A stretch of 64,000 bases of DNA, taken from Puniceicoccus vermicola. Lineage in GTDB: Bacteria; Verrucomicrobiota; Verrucomicrobiia; Opitutales; Puniceicoccaceae. A program made the translations under genes and the position numbers. Positions 17,935-26,563 of the stretch are shown here, in pieces (position 1 is the first letter of the stretch; the number at the start of each line of letters is the position of its first letter). The notes under the pieces are model-generated. The model saw nothing but the letters and a program-made list of their open reading frames with translations, was not told the DNA's origin and searched no databases. The stretch covers positions 305,502-369,501 of the forward strand of contig NZ_JACHVA010000101.1 of assembly GCF_014230055.1 (NCBI RefSeq). Direction: 5' to 3'.

Positions 17935-18220
17935 TCAATCGATCATCTCGCCGACGATGAAAATCGCTCCGGCATGCCAGACGTGGGGGGTATACTTTTC
18001 AGGGTGCTTGTCAAAATCATCGCGATTGCGTTCGAAGAGGATTTCCCGCTTGTCGAGCTGCGTGTCCAGCACACGGATCGAGACTTCATGAACCGTATCG
18101 GAGAGGTTGTAGCCTACGCCTAGACGGGATAGACGCTGATACGTGCAGTAGCCGTCCATGCGCTTTTTCGTGGTAACCTTTCCGTCGACTGTGATTTCTA
18201 CTTCGCAGCCATCGAGGGGG
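17935..18220 (-). pseudogene. C-terminal fragment of a two-domain SGNH/GDSL-type hydrolase
   Basis: On the minus strand, about 95 residues before the stop at 17935 read as a continuous domain end: CEVEITVDGKV, then LSRLGVGYNLSDTVHEVSI, then KYTPHVWHAGAIFIVGEMID. I recall the pattern of a Thr/Val-His-Glu strand followed by a (Y/H)xGAI(F/L)(I/V)VG tail from the C-terminal region of SGNH/GDSL hydrolases in this phylum. The N-terminal catalytic part is missing: the frame runs into an oppositely oriented fragment near 18220, at a run of nine G. The formal ORF continues to 18276 but this is probably chance. It is a truncated, probably non-functional remnant. Confidence 0.45.
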
Positions 18221-18225
18221 GGGGA

Positions 18226-18709
18226 TTGGGATGCCGGATGGCGTTTCCGGGGGATGCACCAGTTTGGCATGAACATGTCGGAGTTGGATGCTTTGCTGGT
18301 CTGCTTGGGGAATTGCGGTGGTGCTGCGGCCTGGCCCTGCCTGCTTCATAAGTTGAAGACCCTGCCGGAGGAAGCCGAGTTCTCACATGTTCGAGCACTC
18401 ACGATGTCGATTGAGTCGCTGTATGCGCGTTGCCCGAATGGGGACGTGGCGCCTATCGTTGCGTCTATTCTCGATCGGGAAGGCTACCAAGGGCATGTGC
18501 AATTGGATGTGTCGGATGCACAATCAGCATTAAGCGAGAATATTAATGAGAATCGAGTCCGCGATGACACCTTACGTGAGTTACATCTGGCCCGCCTACT
18601 TTTTCATTGCGGAGATCATGGTCAGCGTGGGGAAGTCTTGCTCAGGCAATACGCAAAGGATTGTCGTGGGCACTTTGCCCGTCACGCGAACGCTCTCTTG
18701 TCCCGCTAA
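18226..18709 (+). pseudogene. C-terminal fragment of an FAD-dependent oxidoreductase-like protein
   Basis: Roughly 160 plus-strand residues before the stop at 18709 are helical and HEAT-like: MHQFGMNMSELDALLVCLG, then EAEFSHVRALTMSIESLYAR, and LHLARLLFHCGDHG followed by YAKDCRGHFARHANALL. I associate this ending with long FAD-dependent oxidoreductases common in Planctomycetota and Verrucomicrobiota. The N-terminal FAD-binding region is absent, because the sequence upstream belongs to an antisense fragment of another gene. The formal frame begins at 18158 without a credible start. It is a gene remnant; the family assignment is from memory of the pattern only. Confidence 0.45.
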
Positions 18710-18802
18710 GGCTTCCGGCGCGAGTGGCGCTGATACATAGTGTCTAGTAGGTATACCTACCATTTGGGGGTGGCATGCGTTCTATATTGTTTCCCCATAT
18801 AG

Positions 18803-19000
18803 GAATCGAAAGCTAAAGTCAGTGAAGGTGCACCGAAGAAAAAGTTTCGCTTCAAGAGTAAACTCTATTCGCTCGACAGTGAGGTGATCGACTTGTGCGC
18901 TTCGATGTTCGATTAGGCAAAGTTCTTTTCTACCAAGGGCGCAGCCAAGCTGCACCTGTTCCATGATTATGATGGCTGTCTCCGTGCTATTCCAGGATAA
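18803..19000 (+). pseudogene. IS4-family transposase remnant with internal stop
   Basis: Read from 18803, the frame gives a short peptide with KLYSLDSEVIDLCASMFD, then TAG, then AKFFSTKGAAKLHLFHDYDG and a TAA at 18998-19000. The LYSLD...IDLC and KGAxKLHxxxDxDG pattern matches the first catalytic Asp region of IS4-family transposases, where a Trp is expected at the TAG position. Both ends of the transposase are missing and there is an internal nonsense codon. It is a dead fragment. It overlaps the 3' end of the LacI gene on the opposite strand by 34 bases, so the insertion may have replaced the last codons of that gene. Confidence 0.75.
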
Positions 19001-20022
19001 CTCAGGATGGTGGTGCCTTCGGTCCAATATCCTTCCACGAGCATGGCGTAGGAATGCTCGGGGATCCCGTAGGCGCTGCGCAGCAGGTTCGTATGCAAGC
19101 GGTCCACGGCTGTGGCGCCGATGTCCCGCAGGTTCTGGTTGATCGCGGCTATGTGGGGGCTTTCGGTGCTGAACTTGCTGTAGCAGACTACGCCGAGGTC
19201 TTCAGGTGCTTTCAACTTACGTTCATCCAAGAGTCCCATAATGGTATAGTCGCTATCGGTAATCAGGGCATCCGGCTTACAGGTATCATACCAAGTCCAG
19301 AATTCTGAGGATGAAAAATTATGCTGGAGCAGGGGCGGTAACATGCTTTCTCTGTTGTTCCGGTATTGGTCACCCAAGTAAGCGTCGTAAGCGGCGTGCC
19401 GCAGGCGTGAGCTGGAATTGCGCAGGAGTAGGCCGATGCGTTTGTAGCCCCGTTCGCGCATCTTCCGCAGTGCCATCTGCATGGCATTATGGTGGTCGAA
19501 GGCGACGTAATCCAGTTTCGGGCTCGCCATCGAAGTTCCGATAGCCACGGCCGAAAAGTATTTCCAAGTGAGGTCCAAGTGCCCCTCTTCTTTGGGTAGC
19601 GGAGCAATTAGCAGCCCTTTGATGCCACGATTGAACAAGATTGAACTGGCTTTGCGTAGCGTGCACCCATGCTCTCTCAACCAATAGGAGATTACCTCGT
19701 AGCCATACTCCAGTCCTCGTTTTTTCGCTCCGATGAAAAACTCATTCGCGAAGTCCCATTCCGGTGCATTTTTGACCGGATAGTTGGTGACGTAAGCCAG
19801 TTGAGCGTACGAGTTGGCGGGGCGGGTGCGACGTCGATAATCCGCCAGAGCCGACATCGCTGGGTCGGGGTGATAGCCCATCTTTTTGGCGCATGCCTGG
19901 ATTTTCTTTCGTGTTTCCTCGGAGACGCCTGGCATCCCGCGCAAGGCGATCGATACCAGCATTGTGGAAACGCCGACTTCGGCGGCGATATCTTTTTGGC
20001 GTACGCGTCTCGGGGAGGCCAT
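18967..20022 (-). CDS. LacI-family transcriptional regulator
   Basis: About 351 residues from the ATG at 20022. The longer frame to 20121 only adds a Pro/Thr/His stretch encoded by the homopolymer region and is rejected. Residues 1-60 are a classic LacI helix-turn-helix and hinge: RQKDIAAEVGVSTMLVSIAL, then GMPGVSEETRKKIQACAKKMGYHPDP. The rest is a sugar-sensor domain (GLLIAPLP, GYKRIGLLL, PDALITDSDYTIMGLL, IAAINQNLRDIGATAVDRL). A (GT)n-G13 tract lies 25-49 bases upstream of the ATG, and a copy of the 14-bp motif at 65-78 bases. The C-terminal ~11 residues run into an IS4 remnant and may not be original. It is the best local candidate to read the 14-bp motif, which is an inference. Confidence 0.88.
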   Translation of the reverse strand: MASPRRVRQKDIAAEVGVSTMLVSIALRGMPGVSEETRKKIQACAKKMGYHPDPAMSALADYRRRTRPANSYAQLAYVTNYPVKNAPEWDFANEFFIGAKKRGLEYGYEVISYWLREHGCTLRKASSILFNRGIKGLLIAPLPKEEGHLDLTWKYFSAVAIGTSMASPKLDYVAFDHHNAMQMALRKMRERGYKRIGLLLRNSSSRLRHAAYDAYLGDQYRNNRESMLPPLLQHNFSSSEFWTWYDTCKPDALITDSDYTIMGLLDERKLKAPEDLGVVCYSKFSTESPHIAAINQNLRDIGATAVDRLHTNLLRSAYGIPEHSYAMLVEGYWTEGTTILSYPGIARRQPS

Positions 20023-20046
20023 ATGTTTAGGATTCTTAAAGCTGCA

Positions 20047-20071
20047 GGGTGTGTGTGTGGGGGGGGGGGGG
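20047..20071. repeat. (GT)n followed by a G13 tract in the LacI leader
   Basis: Alternating GT from about 20047 runs into 13 consecutive G (20059-20071). On the coding strand of the LacI gene this is a C13 tract beginning 37 bases upstream of its ATG. Such tracts mutate by slipped-strand mispairing and can alter promoter or leader spacing. Confidence 0.8.
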
Positions 20072-20086
20072 AGCGGTATAGGGGTT

Positions 20087-20100
20087 CTAACTGATAAAGT
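20087..20100 (+). promoter_or_regulatory. 14-bp motif copy 1 (CTAACTGATAAAGT)
   Basis: An exact match to the shared motif, in the gap between the divergent LacI gene and the gene starting at 20145. It reads toward the latter and ends 44 bases before its ATG. The core AACT-N5-AGT is partly dyad-symmetric, compatible with a degenerate LacI operator. Confidence 0.6.
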
Positions 20101-20144
20101 AGTATCACTGTTGTCAATCACGAAGGAATATCTGATAGTGTACT

Positions 20145-21128
20145 ATGTCCTTATCGGTCGTCTGTCTTTTTGTCAGATCGCGTTATCGCATACTATGGTT
20201 GCTGTTGGCTCCTTGGTTTACTTGCTATTCTGCATATCAACATTTAGGGACGGTCGAGACGCTTGATAATGGTGTGGTCTCCCTGGGGGTTGCCTTGGAT
20301 ATCGGGCGAATAGTCTCTTTCAAGTGGCATGAAGCGCATGATTGGATTGTGGCCTTCGATCAGGAAACCATTCCTTCCTGGCACTGGCATCCGTGGGGGG
20401 GCGCTCGTGTTTGGCCGACCGCTCAGCACCTGAATCTCCAAATCTACGGGAACGATGGCTTTGACCCTGTGATTGATGGTCAGCCGTGGGAATTAATTTC
20501 GAAGACGGCAACGAGTTTGGAAATGCGGAGCGGATTCAGCCCGGAGCTCGGGCTTCGTATCAGCCATAAAATTGAACTGGTTCCAGAGGGGGCTGAAGTG
20601 CGGCACAGCTACGTCGTCGAGCGACTGGCTGAGAGTGTGTATCCTGTTCATGTCTGGGCAGTGACCGGTGTGCGGGCGGGCGATTATATCTTAATGGAAT
20701 CGGTCGACCCGTCGAAGACGCATAAGATTGGTCAAGCCTACAAACGCTGGCCGGGGGTCTATCCGGAAAAGCCTGATGTGTCTCACATTACTGACACAAA
20801 TATTCTGAAATTATCATGGTCGAAAAGTTCTGAGCAGAAAATCGGAAGCTATGGCCATTGGATTGCTATGGTCCACGGTCGTCAGGCATTCTGTCAAAGC
20901 ATTCTCTACCAGCCCGATGCACTCTATCTGGAGCATAGTAATTTACAGGCTTACTTCAATACCGAGCGGGCGACTTACGAACTTGAAACGATCAGCCCCT
21001 CATGGAACTTGCAGAAGGGAGAGCGTCGGCAATGGACCGTGCACTGGAAGCTTGTTGATTTTCCGGAAGGCGTTCAAACGGTGGATTCTATCGTGGGCTA
21101 TTTAGATGCACAGATGGCGCCTGAATGA
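20145..21128 (+). CDS. DUF4380-like beta-sandwich protein, membrane-anchored or secreted
   Basis: A 327-residue protein. The N-terminus has a hydrophobic stretch (ILWLLLAPWFTCY) after a basic start, so it is probably exported or anchored. The body is a galactose-mutarotase-like supersandwich: LDNGVVSLGVALDIGRIVSF, then GGARVWPTAQHLNLQIYG, then MRSGFSPELGLRISHKIEL. This matches my recollection of DUF4380, which accompanies polysaccharide-utilisation genes but has no firm function. It is preceded by an exact copy of the 14-bp motif 44 bases from its ATG, and followed 120 bases later by the GH74 gene. The exact start is uncertain because several Met codons lie in the first 40 residues. Confidence 0.6.
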   Translation: MSLSVVCLFVRSRYRILWLLLAPWFTCYSAYQHLGTVETLDNGVVSLGVALDIGRIVSFKWHEAHDWIVAFDQETIPSWHWHPWGGARVWPTAQHLNLQIYGNDGFDPVIDGQPWELISKTATSLEMRSGFSPELGLRISHKIELVPEGAEVRHSYVVERLAESVYPVHVWAVTGVRAGDYILMESVDPSKTHKIGQAYKRWPGVYPEKPDVSHITDTNILKLSWSKSSEQKIGSYGHWIAMVHGRQAFCQSILYQPDALYLEHSNLQAYFNTERATYELETISPSWNLQKGERRQWTVHWKLVDFPEGVQTVDSIVGYLDAQMAPE

Positions 21129-21129
21129 G

Positions 21130-21143
21130 CCTAATTGTTAAAG
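21130..21143 (+). promoter_or_regulatory. 14-bp motif copy 2 (degenerate)
   Basis: CCTAATTGTTAAAG followed by T matches the extended motif with two substitutions. It starts immediately after the upstream stop codon and points toward the GH74 gene whose ATG is at 21249, about 105 bases away. Confidence 0.4.
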
Positions 21144-21248
21144 TTTGCCGTTTGTTGCAGAAAGACTTCAGTGCTTGTTTTGTCTAAGGCGCATTAACTT
21201 GATCTCCTTTGTTGCAGGCTCAGGTCCATACAGGAATTCCTCCTTCGA

Positions 21249-24107
21249 ATGCCCATGAAATACCTCAAATGTAATGTCCTATTTTTGCGGATATGTCTTG
21301 CGCCTTTGTGCTATCTGACTGCTTTTCAAATAGTTCAGGCAAACAAAATATATGCTCAGTCAGATCGTGACTCGAGCCCCGCTGGCACAGCTTCAGAATG
21401 GACAACTGTCCCACTCGGCGGTGGTGGTTATGTGACTGGCTTGGCGAGTAACAGGGACGGCAGTGCGATTTACTGCCGCACGGATGTGGGAGGAGCCTTC
21501 CGCTGGTCACCCGATCCCGGGGATCCGCAAGGCAATGGCACCTGGATATCAATCAGTGACTACATGGTTCCATTTGGCACGCCGGATGCCGACAAGCTGA
21601 TGGGGGTTGAATCAATCGCGACGGATTCCAGTAATCTGGACCGCGTCTATGTGGGGGCCGGGAATAAAATCTTTGTATCCGATGATCAGGGGAGCACCTG
21701 GACTGAAATTTTATCGGGTCTGTCGATGCAGCCAAACTCCGGATCCACTCGTTTCCTGGGCGAGCGGCTTGCCGTTGATCCGAACGATCCGAATACGATC
21801 TGGTATGGCTCGGTTAAAGATGGATTGCAAAAGGGCGTGAAGTCCGCTGGCACCTGGAGCTGGTCCACGGTTCCATCGAGCTCAGTGCCCTTTGGGGTGC
21901 CGTCATCCGTTGGCGTCGATTACGGGGTGACCTTCGTGATTTGTGATGCCAACGGCGGCAGCACAATTACTTACGCCGGAGTCTTTGATCCCGGATCCAG
22001 TCCAACAACGGGTGGGGTGTATCGAACGACAGATGGCACCAATTGGACTAAGGTTTCCATGTCTTCGGGTAGTTTCAACACGCCGCGCCGGGCACAGATC
22101 TCCAGTAATGGAACGCTTTATATCACCGGTGGCGGTGAGGGCGTTTTCAAGCTGCCACGTGGTGGATCGATCAGCGCAATCACTCCTTCAGTATCCGATC
22201 CCTACTTCAATGGTGTGGCCGTGGATCCGAATGACAGCACGGGCAATATTGTTTACGTTGCGGACAAGGCCTCGAAGAAGTTGTGGCGTTCCGTGGATGG
22301 TGGCGCGAACTGGTCTGAGCAGTCCTCTTATAACGGCACACGTGAAGAGCCGGACGGCACACCGACCTTGAATGGTTATTGGTTTGGTAATACTTCGTCA
22401 TTGCTGATCAATCCTGCGGATTCGAATGAGCTCTGGCTCTCGGATTTCTTTGGCGTGGCGCGCACGCGTGATGCTCAGAATCTCGGTGGATCCGGATCGA
22501 CTTGGTATATGCTGCAACATGGGCAGGATGAAACGGTGGTCATGGACATCCTGAATGCACCGACAGGGCCGAGATTGGTGACTGCTCTCGCTGATGTCAC
22601 TGGTTTCTACTACTATGATACCAGCGTTCGCCCGACAGGCGCCGATGGCGGCAAATTGACGAATCCATCCGGAGCCAATACCACGAGCCTCGATTTTAGT
22701 GAAGCAGATCACGATGTTTGGGTGCGTGCATGGCACGGGAACCACGGGAACGGGAGCGGTGGCTATTCCAGCGATGCCGGGCAAAGCTGGTTGCTCTTCG
22801 GACAGATTGCCCAGCAGAACATCGACAGCGGTGCTGCGGGCTGGGAGAGTTGGGATCTCAGCACCTACCTCGCCTCACAGCAGGCCAAGGGCGTTTCTAC
22901 AGTGACATTGGTTATCGCCTCAGATAGTGCGACGAATTTTACGAGTGCCCATGTCGCTTTCTCTTCGAATGAGGCGGCAGATAGCAGCTTGCGTCCACAG
23001 TTAGTGATCAACGGGGCCACCGGAAGTCCATACGCCGCAACCGCGGATGCCTTTGTCGTTGGATCCTCATCCAACAAGGGCAATAACTTCGGGACATCTG
23101 ACCTTCTCAAGGTTTCACATACTTATACGACGAATACCACAAGTGATCACCAGGTTTACATGAAGTTCGATCTGAGTGCCATGCCGACAATCCGCTCTGC
23201 GACATTAAAGCTGCATCGACTCAGTGCCAGCGAGGGGATCGAATACAGGGTCGGGGTATTTGCTTGCGCGGATACGACTTGGACAGAAACCGGTATCACT
23301 TGGAACAACCGTCCGCTGACCTATGCGAGTAGCAATTCGTCTCGAAATCCATTTGCCGAGCCTCGTTACAAAACTGGCACCGGTGTGAGTCTTGCCGGAG
23401 GGCGTGTGGCGGCTTCATCCACCGATCCGGATAAGCTCGTTTGGCTTCCCGTGGGCACGAGCAATCGCGCTTTCTACAGTCATGATCGAGGCGTGACCTG
23501 GACACAGTCCACGGGTGGGCCCAATTCTGAAATTACCGGTGTTTATACCAATGGAAATAGCACTGACATTTCCGGGCAGCCGATCGCAGCCGACCGTGTG
23601 AATGGCGATTTCTACATGGCCAATTTCGGGAGCTCCGAGCATAAAATCTACAAAAGCACAGACGACGGTGCGACCTGGACTCTGGCCTCAAGCATCACCA
23701 ACGGATGGACCTACAATATGCGGACACCTCAAATTGTGGCTGCACCCGCCTCACCATCCAATCCTTCGGGAGGAGATGTATGGGTATGTGACGATTCCGA
23801 CTACAATCATAATGCAGGCGGGCTTTGGCGTTCGACTGACGGCGCGGCAACCTGGTCAAAATTGAGTGGCGTGACGAAGGTATCTGCGGTGAGCTTCGGC
23901 AAATCGAGTTCCGGCACGGGCTATGCCGTTTATATTTATGGCAAAGTAGGCTCTGAGCTCGGCGTGTATCAATCCGAAGATTATGGTGCCACTTGGACTC
24001 AATTGGCAGATCCGACGATCGCCAGATTCTCAGTGCTGGCAGGTGACCGTCAAAATGCGAACAGTGTTTTTCTCGGAACGGACGGTCGAGGCGTCTTTCA
24101 ATACTGA
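21249..24107 (+). CDS. secreted GH74-family endoglucanase/xyloglucanase with inserted DNRLRE/CBM96-like module
   Basis: A 952-residue exported protein. A second Met two codons in could be the start. The leader is about 36 residues, with cleavage near VQA. The mature protein opens with the GH74 hallmark GGGGYVTGLASN...YCRTDVGGAFRW and carries many Asp-box-like turns (SDDQGSTWTEI, STDDGATWTL), forming two seven-bladed propellers. The end, GTDGRGVFQY, is also typical. Between about residues 524 and 700 a DNRLRE/CBM96-like beta domain interrupts the second propeller in permuted order: its C-terminal half (GWESWDLSTYL...FSSNEA) precedes its N-terminal half (KFDLS...ITWNNRP). GH74 enzymes cut xyloglucan or related beta-glucans. 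A close paralogue lies at 35284. Confidence 0.85.
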   Translation: MPMKYLKCNVLFLRICLAPLCYLTAFQIVQANKIYAQSDRDSSPAGTASEWTTVPLGGGGYVTGLASNRDGSAIYCRTDVGGAFRWSPDPGDPQGNGTWISISDYMVPFGTPDADKLMGVESIATDSSNLDRVYVGAGNKIFVSDDQGSTWTEILSGLSMQPNSGSTRFLGERLAVDPNDPNTIWYGSVKDGLQKGVKSAGTWSWSTVPSSSVPFGVPSSVGVDYGVTFVICDANGGSTITYAGVFDPGSSPTTGGVYRTTDGTNWTKVSMSSGSFNTPRRAQISSNGTLYITGGGEGVFKLPRGGSISAITPSVSDPYFNGVAVDPNDSTGNIVYVADKASKKLWRSVDGGANWSEQSSYNGTREEPDGTPTLNGYWFGNTSSLLINPADSNELWLSDFFGVARTRDAQNLGGSGSTWYMLQHGQDETVVMDILNAPTGPRLVTALADVTGFYYYDTSVRPTGADGGKLTNPSGANTTSLDFSEADHDVWVRAWHGNHGNGSGGYSSDAGQSWLLFGQIAQQNIDSGAAGWESWDLSTYLASQQAKGVSTVTLVIASDSATNFTSAHVAFSSNEAADSSLRPQLVINGATGSPYAATADAFVVGSSSNKGNNFGTSDLLKVSHTYTTNTTSDHQVYMKFDLSAMPTIRSATLKLHRLSASEGIEYRVGVFACADTTWTETGITWNNRPLTYASSNSSRNPFAEPRYKTGTGVSLAGGRVAASSTDPDKLVWLPVGTSNRAFYSHDRGVTWTQSTGGPNSEITGVYTNGNSTDISGQPIAADRVNGDFYMANFGSSEHKIYKSTDDGATWTLASSITNGWTYNMRTPQIVAAPASPSNPSGGDVWVCDDSDYNHNAGGLWRSTDGAATWSKLSGVTKVSAVSFGKSSSGTGYAVYIYGKVGSELGVYQSEDYGATWTQLADPTIARFSVLAGDRQNANSVFLGTDGRGVFQY

Positions 24108-24144
24108 CCTCATTTGATTGGGGTTCGTTTATTCCTGGCTGCCG

Positions 24145-24178
24145 GGCCGAGTTGCTCGCCAAGTGACTCGGCCTTTTT
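24145..24178 (+). terminator. Rho-independent terminator after the GH74 gene
   Basis: GGCCGAGT (24145-24152) pairs with ACTCGGCC (24166-24173), followed directly by five T (24174-24178). It lies 38 bases after the GH74 stop codon. Confidence 0.85.
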
Positions 24179-24208
24179 GTAGGAGCCGAAGACTTGTTTG
24201 TAGCGTCT

Positions 24209-24222
24209 CTAACTGATAAAGT
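24209..24222 (+). promoter_or_regulatory. 14-bp motif copy 3 (CTAACTGATAAAGT)
   Basis: An exact motif match located after the terminator of the GH74 gene and 140 bases before the ATG at 24363, reading toward it. It probably serves the transcript that carries the GH74 remnant and the DUF5696-like gene. Confidence 0.6.
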
Positions 24223-24362
24223 TTGTGTGTGCTTGTTGCTTCATGTCGAATCGCTAAATTCCGGTGCATTCTGACACCCGGAGGATTCAACCCCCATATT
24301 CTCTGATTCCCCAATGCCTCCTCCAAAAGGTATTCATAAAGGTCTGAGATCATATTCTATTA

Positions 24363-24702
24363 ATGCTAAATCCACGTTTCAATTTTCAACGATTGTCTCT
24401 GCGAGCTGTGTTTGCCCTCACGGCAATTTTTATGATTTGTATCAGCGCGTTCGCAACGAATGAGTCCATCGAAAGTGAGTGGGAGCAAACCGGCTGGGGC
24501 GGGGGTGGCTATTATTATGCGGCGGCCTTTCATCCCAGCAAGCCGGGTGTGATCTATTTGGCCGGTGATGTGGCTGGAGTGTATAAAACAGAAGACTATG
24601 GCCGGCGATATTCCTTACAACCATCCACAAGTTCTGCGCTTCAATCCCGCGACCAATGAGCTGTGGGCGGGCTATGTCGGCCCTTATAAAATTAAGCAGT
24701 AG
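24363..24702 (+). pseudogene. collapsed GH74-like gene: head and tail joined by an internal deletion
   Basis: The first ~80 residues are a good signal peptide followed by a GH74-type first blade (TGWGGGGYYYAAAFHPSKPGVIYLAGD, split here by my reading, then GVYKTEDYG). After the Gly near 24603 this frame becomes nonsense and stops at 24659. The neighbouring frame takes over with a credible propeller ending (DIPYNHPQVLRFNP, then ELWAGYVGPYKIK) and stops at 24702. Thus roughly 110 codons remain of an enzyme that would normally have 700-1,000. It sits directly upstream of the DUF5696-like gene and downstream of a motif copy, so the promoter may still drive that gene. Confidence 0.7.
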
Positions 24703-24721
24703 CCGCGAACACTGACAGCAT

Positions 24722-26563
24722 ATGAAAAACAAATTGTGGAGTGCTGAGAATGAATATCTCTCAGTCGTGGTTCATTCGGATGCTTCCGTAATCATCTACG
24801 ATAAGGTCAATGGTGAGACTTGGTGCATGGGTGCAGCGGCCTTGCAGGAAGCTGGACCGATCAACGAAGGGCATGTCTGGTTGCGAACCGAGCGTTCTAT
24901 CTGTGAGCAGTTTCCGGGACGTTTTCGCGGTGAGCGCGAGGGTGAGTCCTGTCGTTTCACCTTACTAGGTAGGGAAGGGGAGCCACTCGGCGATTTTCGC
25001 TGCCGCTTTGTGCTCGATGGTTCGTGGTTCGATTGTCAGGTGGTCGACATCGATGAGGCGCTGCCCAGTTTGGTTTTTCCCACGCCCATTGAATCGGAAA
25101 GTCTGGTCGTGCCGCAAGGTGTGGGACGCTGGATTAAGAAGCCGCTAAGCCAGCGTCACTTTTGGGTCTTCCCCGCACACCTTTCGATGCGCTGGTTTGG
25201 TGGCCTGCGTGGACGGCATGGCTGGATTGCTGTGGTCGATCAAGGTTACCAAGACGCCGGTGTGATGGCCGCCAATATGACCGCCACCACCGGTTGGTTC
25301 AAGTCGATGAATCGCTGGCAAGGCCAACGTTCCGTGCGCTTTCGATTTGTTGAAGGTAACTATGTTGAATTGGCCAAAGTCTTCCGTTCTTACGCAAAGG
25401 CAAAAGGCTTGTTCCGTTCGCTGGTTGAAAAGGCACAAACGACGCCAGCCTTGGTCAATATGATTGGCAGTCGCGCCTTGTTCCTGTGGCAATGCCGGAC
25501 CATCCATCCAGAATGTCGCGAAGATCGCATGCAGCCATCATTGGAAGGTGAACAGTCGCCTTACTTAAAAGTGCATCAGACTCATGAAGCGTGCATTGAT
25601 ATGGTCGAGGCCGTAAAGGACGCAGGCATGACCCGTGGGTTGGTTACATTATGTGGTTGGATCAACGGAGGTTACGATGAATCGCACCCCGATGTTTGGC
25701 CGCCTGAGCCCGCTCTTGGTTCGATCGACAGCTTAAAGAAACTGCTCTCGCAGCCTGATCCGCTGACGGTGGCTTTACATGATAATTACCAGGACATTTA
25801 TAAACAGTCGCCAAGTTGGCCAGAAGGTGTCGTTCGTATGCCTAATGACATGCCTATGCCAGGCGGTTATTGGGCCGGTGGACAGGCTTACATTTTAAAC
25901 TCAAAGAATAGTCTGGATTACTTAAAACGTAATTGGGAGCACATTGGAAAGTTACCTGTGCGTGCCGTGTATTGCGATACCACGACAGCGGTTCAATTTT
26001 ACGAATCCTATGAACCCGGCAATGAGCAAACACGCTCGCAGGATGAAGCGGGTAAACTTGAATTATTAAGATTCTATAAAGAGCAGGCAGTCGTGCTGGG
26101 CAGTGAAGGCGCTTCCGATTTTAGTGTCGCGCATATCGATTTCTTGTTGCCCTTCGATCAAGAACGTGTGGCCGGTGAAACCATCCCACTTTGGGGCCTC
26201 GTTTACCACGACACCATCATTCGCTATACGGTTTCGAATGCGATCGAGTCATCGGCCGGAGATTTACGCAAACAATGGCTCGCGCAAATGGTTTGGGGGC
26301 ATCAAATGCGTTGGTATTCTGCATCTAAAGATGAGTGGGAGCAAAGTCGAACTGCCTTTTCCGAATCTTTCTATGTCGATGATTGGCTGGAGCGGGTGGC
26401 GACGAGCGAAATGGTTTCGCACCGCTTTCTGAGTGATGAAGTGGAAGAAACCGTTTTTGATAATGGCCTGACCCTGCGTGTTAATTTCTCCTCGGAGGAT
26501 TATGAGCATAGTGGTGTGAATGTGCCGGCTTTAGGCTATCGAATTTCAGAGGATCCTCAATAG
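24722..26563 (+). CDS. DUF5696-like glycoside hydrolase-type protein
   Basis: A 613-residue protein with no signal peptide. The N-terminal ~230 residues are a beta-sandwich (a galactose-mutarotase-type fold is likely). From about residue 290 a TIM-barrel-like region includes DAGMTRGLVTLCGWINGGYDESHPD, LTVALHDNYQDIYKQSPSW, RAVYCDTTTAV and VLGSEGASDFSVAHIDFLL. These patterns resemble DUF5696 proteins related to GH101-type endo-acting enzymes. CDTTT and GSEGASDF offer an Asp and a Glu as possible catalytic residues. Substrate unknown. It lies 20 bases after the collapsed GH74 remnant and may have formed an operon with it. Confidence 0.5.
   Translation: MKNKLWSAENEYLSVVVHSDASVIIYDKVNGETWCMGAAALQEAGPINEGHVWLRTERSICEQFPGRFRGEREGESCRFTLLGREGEPLGDFRCRFVLDGSWFDCQVVDIDEALPSLVFPTPIESESLVVPQGVGRWIKKPLSQRHFWVFPAHLSMRWFGGLRGRHGWIAVVDQGYQDAGVMAANMTATTGWFKSMNRWQGQRSVRFRFVEGNYVELAKVFRSYAKAKGLFRSLVEKAQTTPALVNMIGSRALFLWQCRTIHPECREDRMQPSLEGEQSPYLKVHQTHEACIDMVEAVKDAGMTRGLVTLCGWINGGYDESHPDVWPPEPALGSIDSLKKLLSQPDPLTVALHDNYQDIYKQSPSWPEGVVRMPNDMPMPGGYWAGGQAYILNSKNSLDYLKRNWEHIGKLPVRAVYCDTTTAVQFYESYEPGNEQTRSQDEAGKLELLRFYKEQAVVLGSEGASDFSVAHIDFLLPFDQERVAGETIPLWGLVYHDTIIRYTVSNAIESSAGDLRKQWLAQMVWGHQMRWYSASKDEWEQSRTAFSESFYVDDWLERVATSEMVSHRFLSDEVEETVFDNGLTLRVNFSSEDYEHSGVNVPALGYRISEDPQ

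Noticed and set aside
20023..20121. N-terminal extension of the LacI regulator (33 residues)
   Set aside because: It is encoded by the GT/G13 repeat and motif region, is Pro/Thr/His-rich and precedes a complete helix-turn-helix with its own ATG at 20022.
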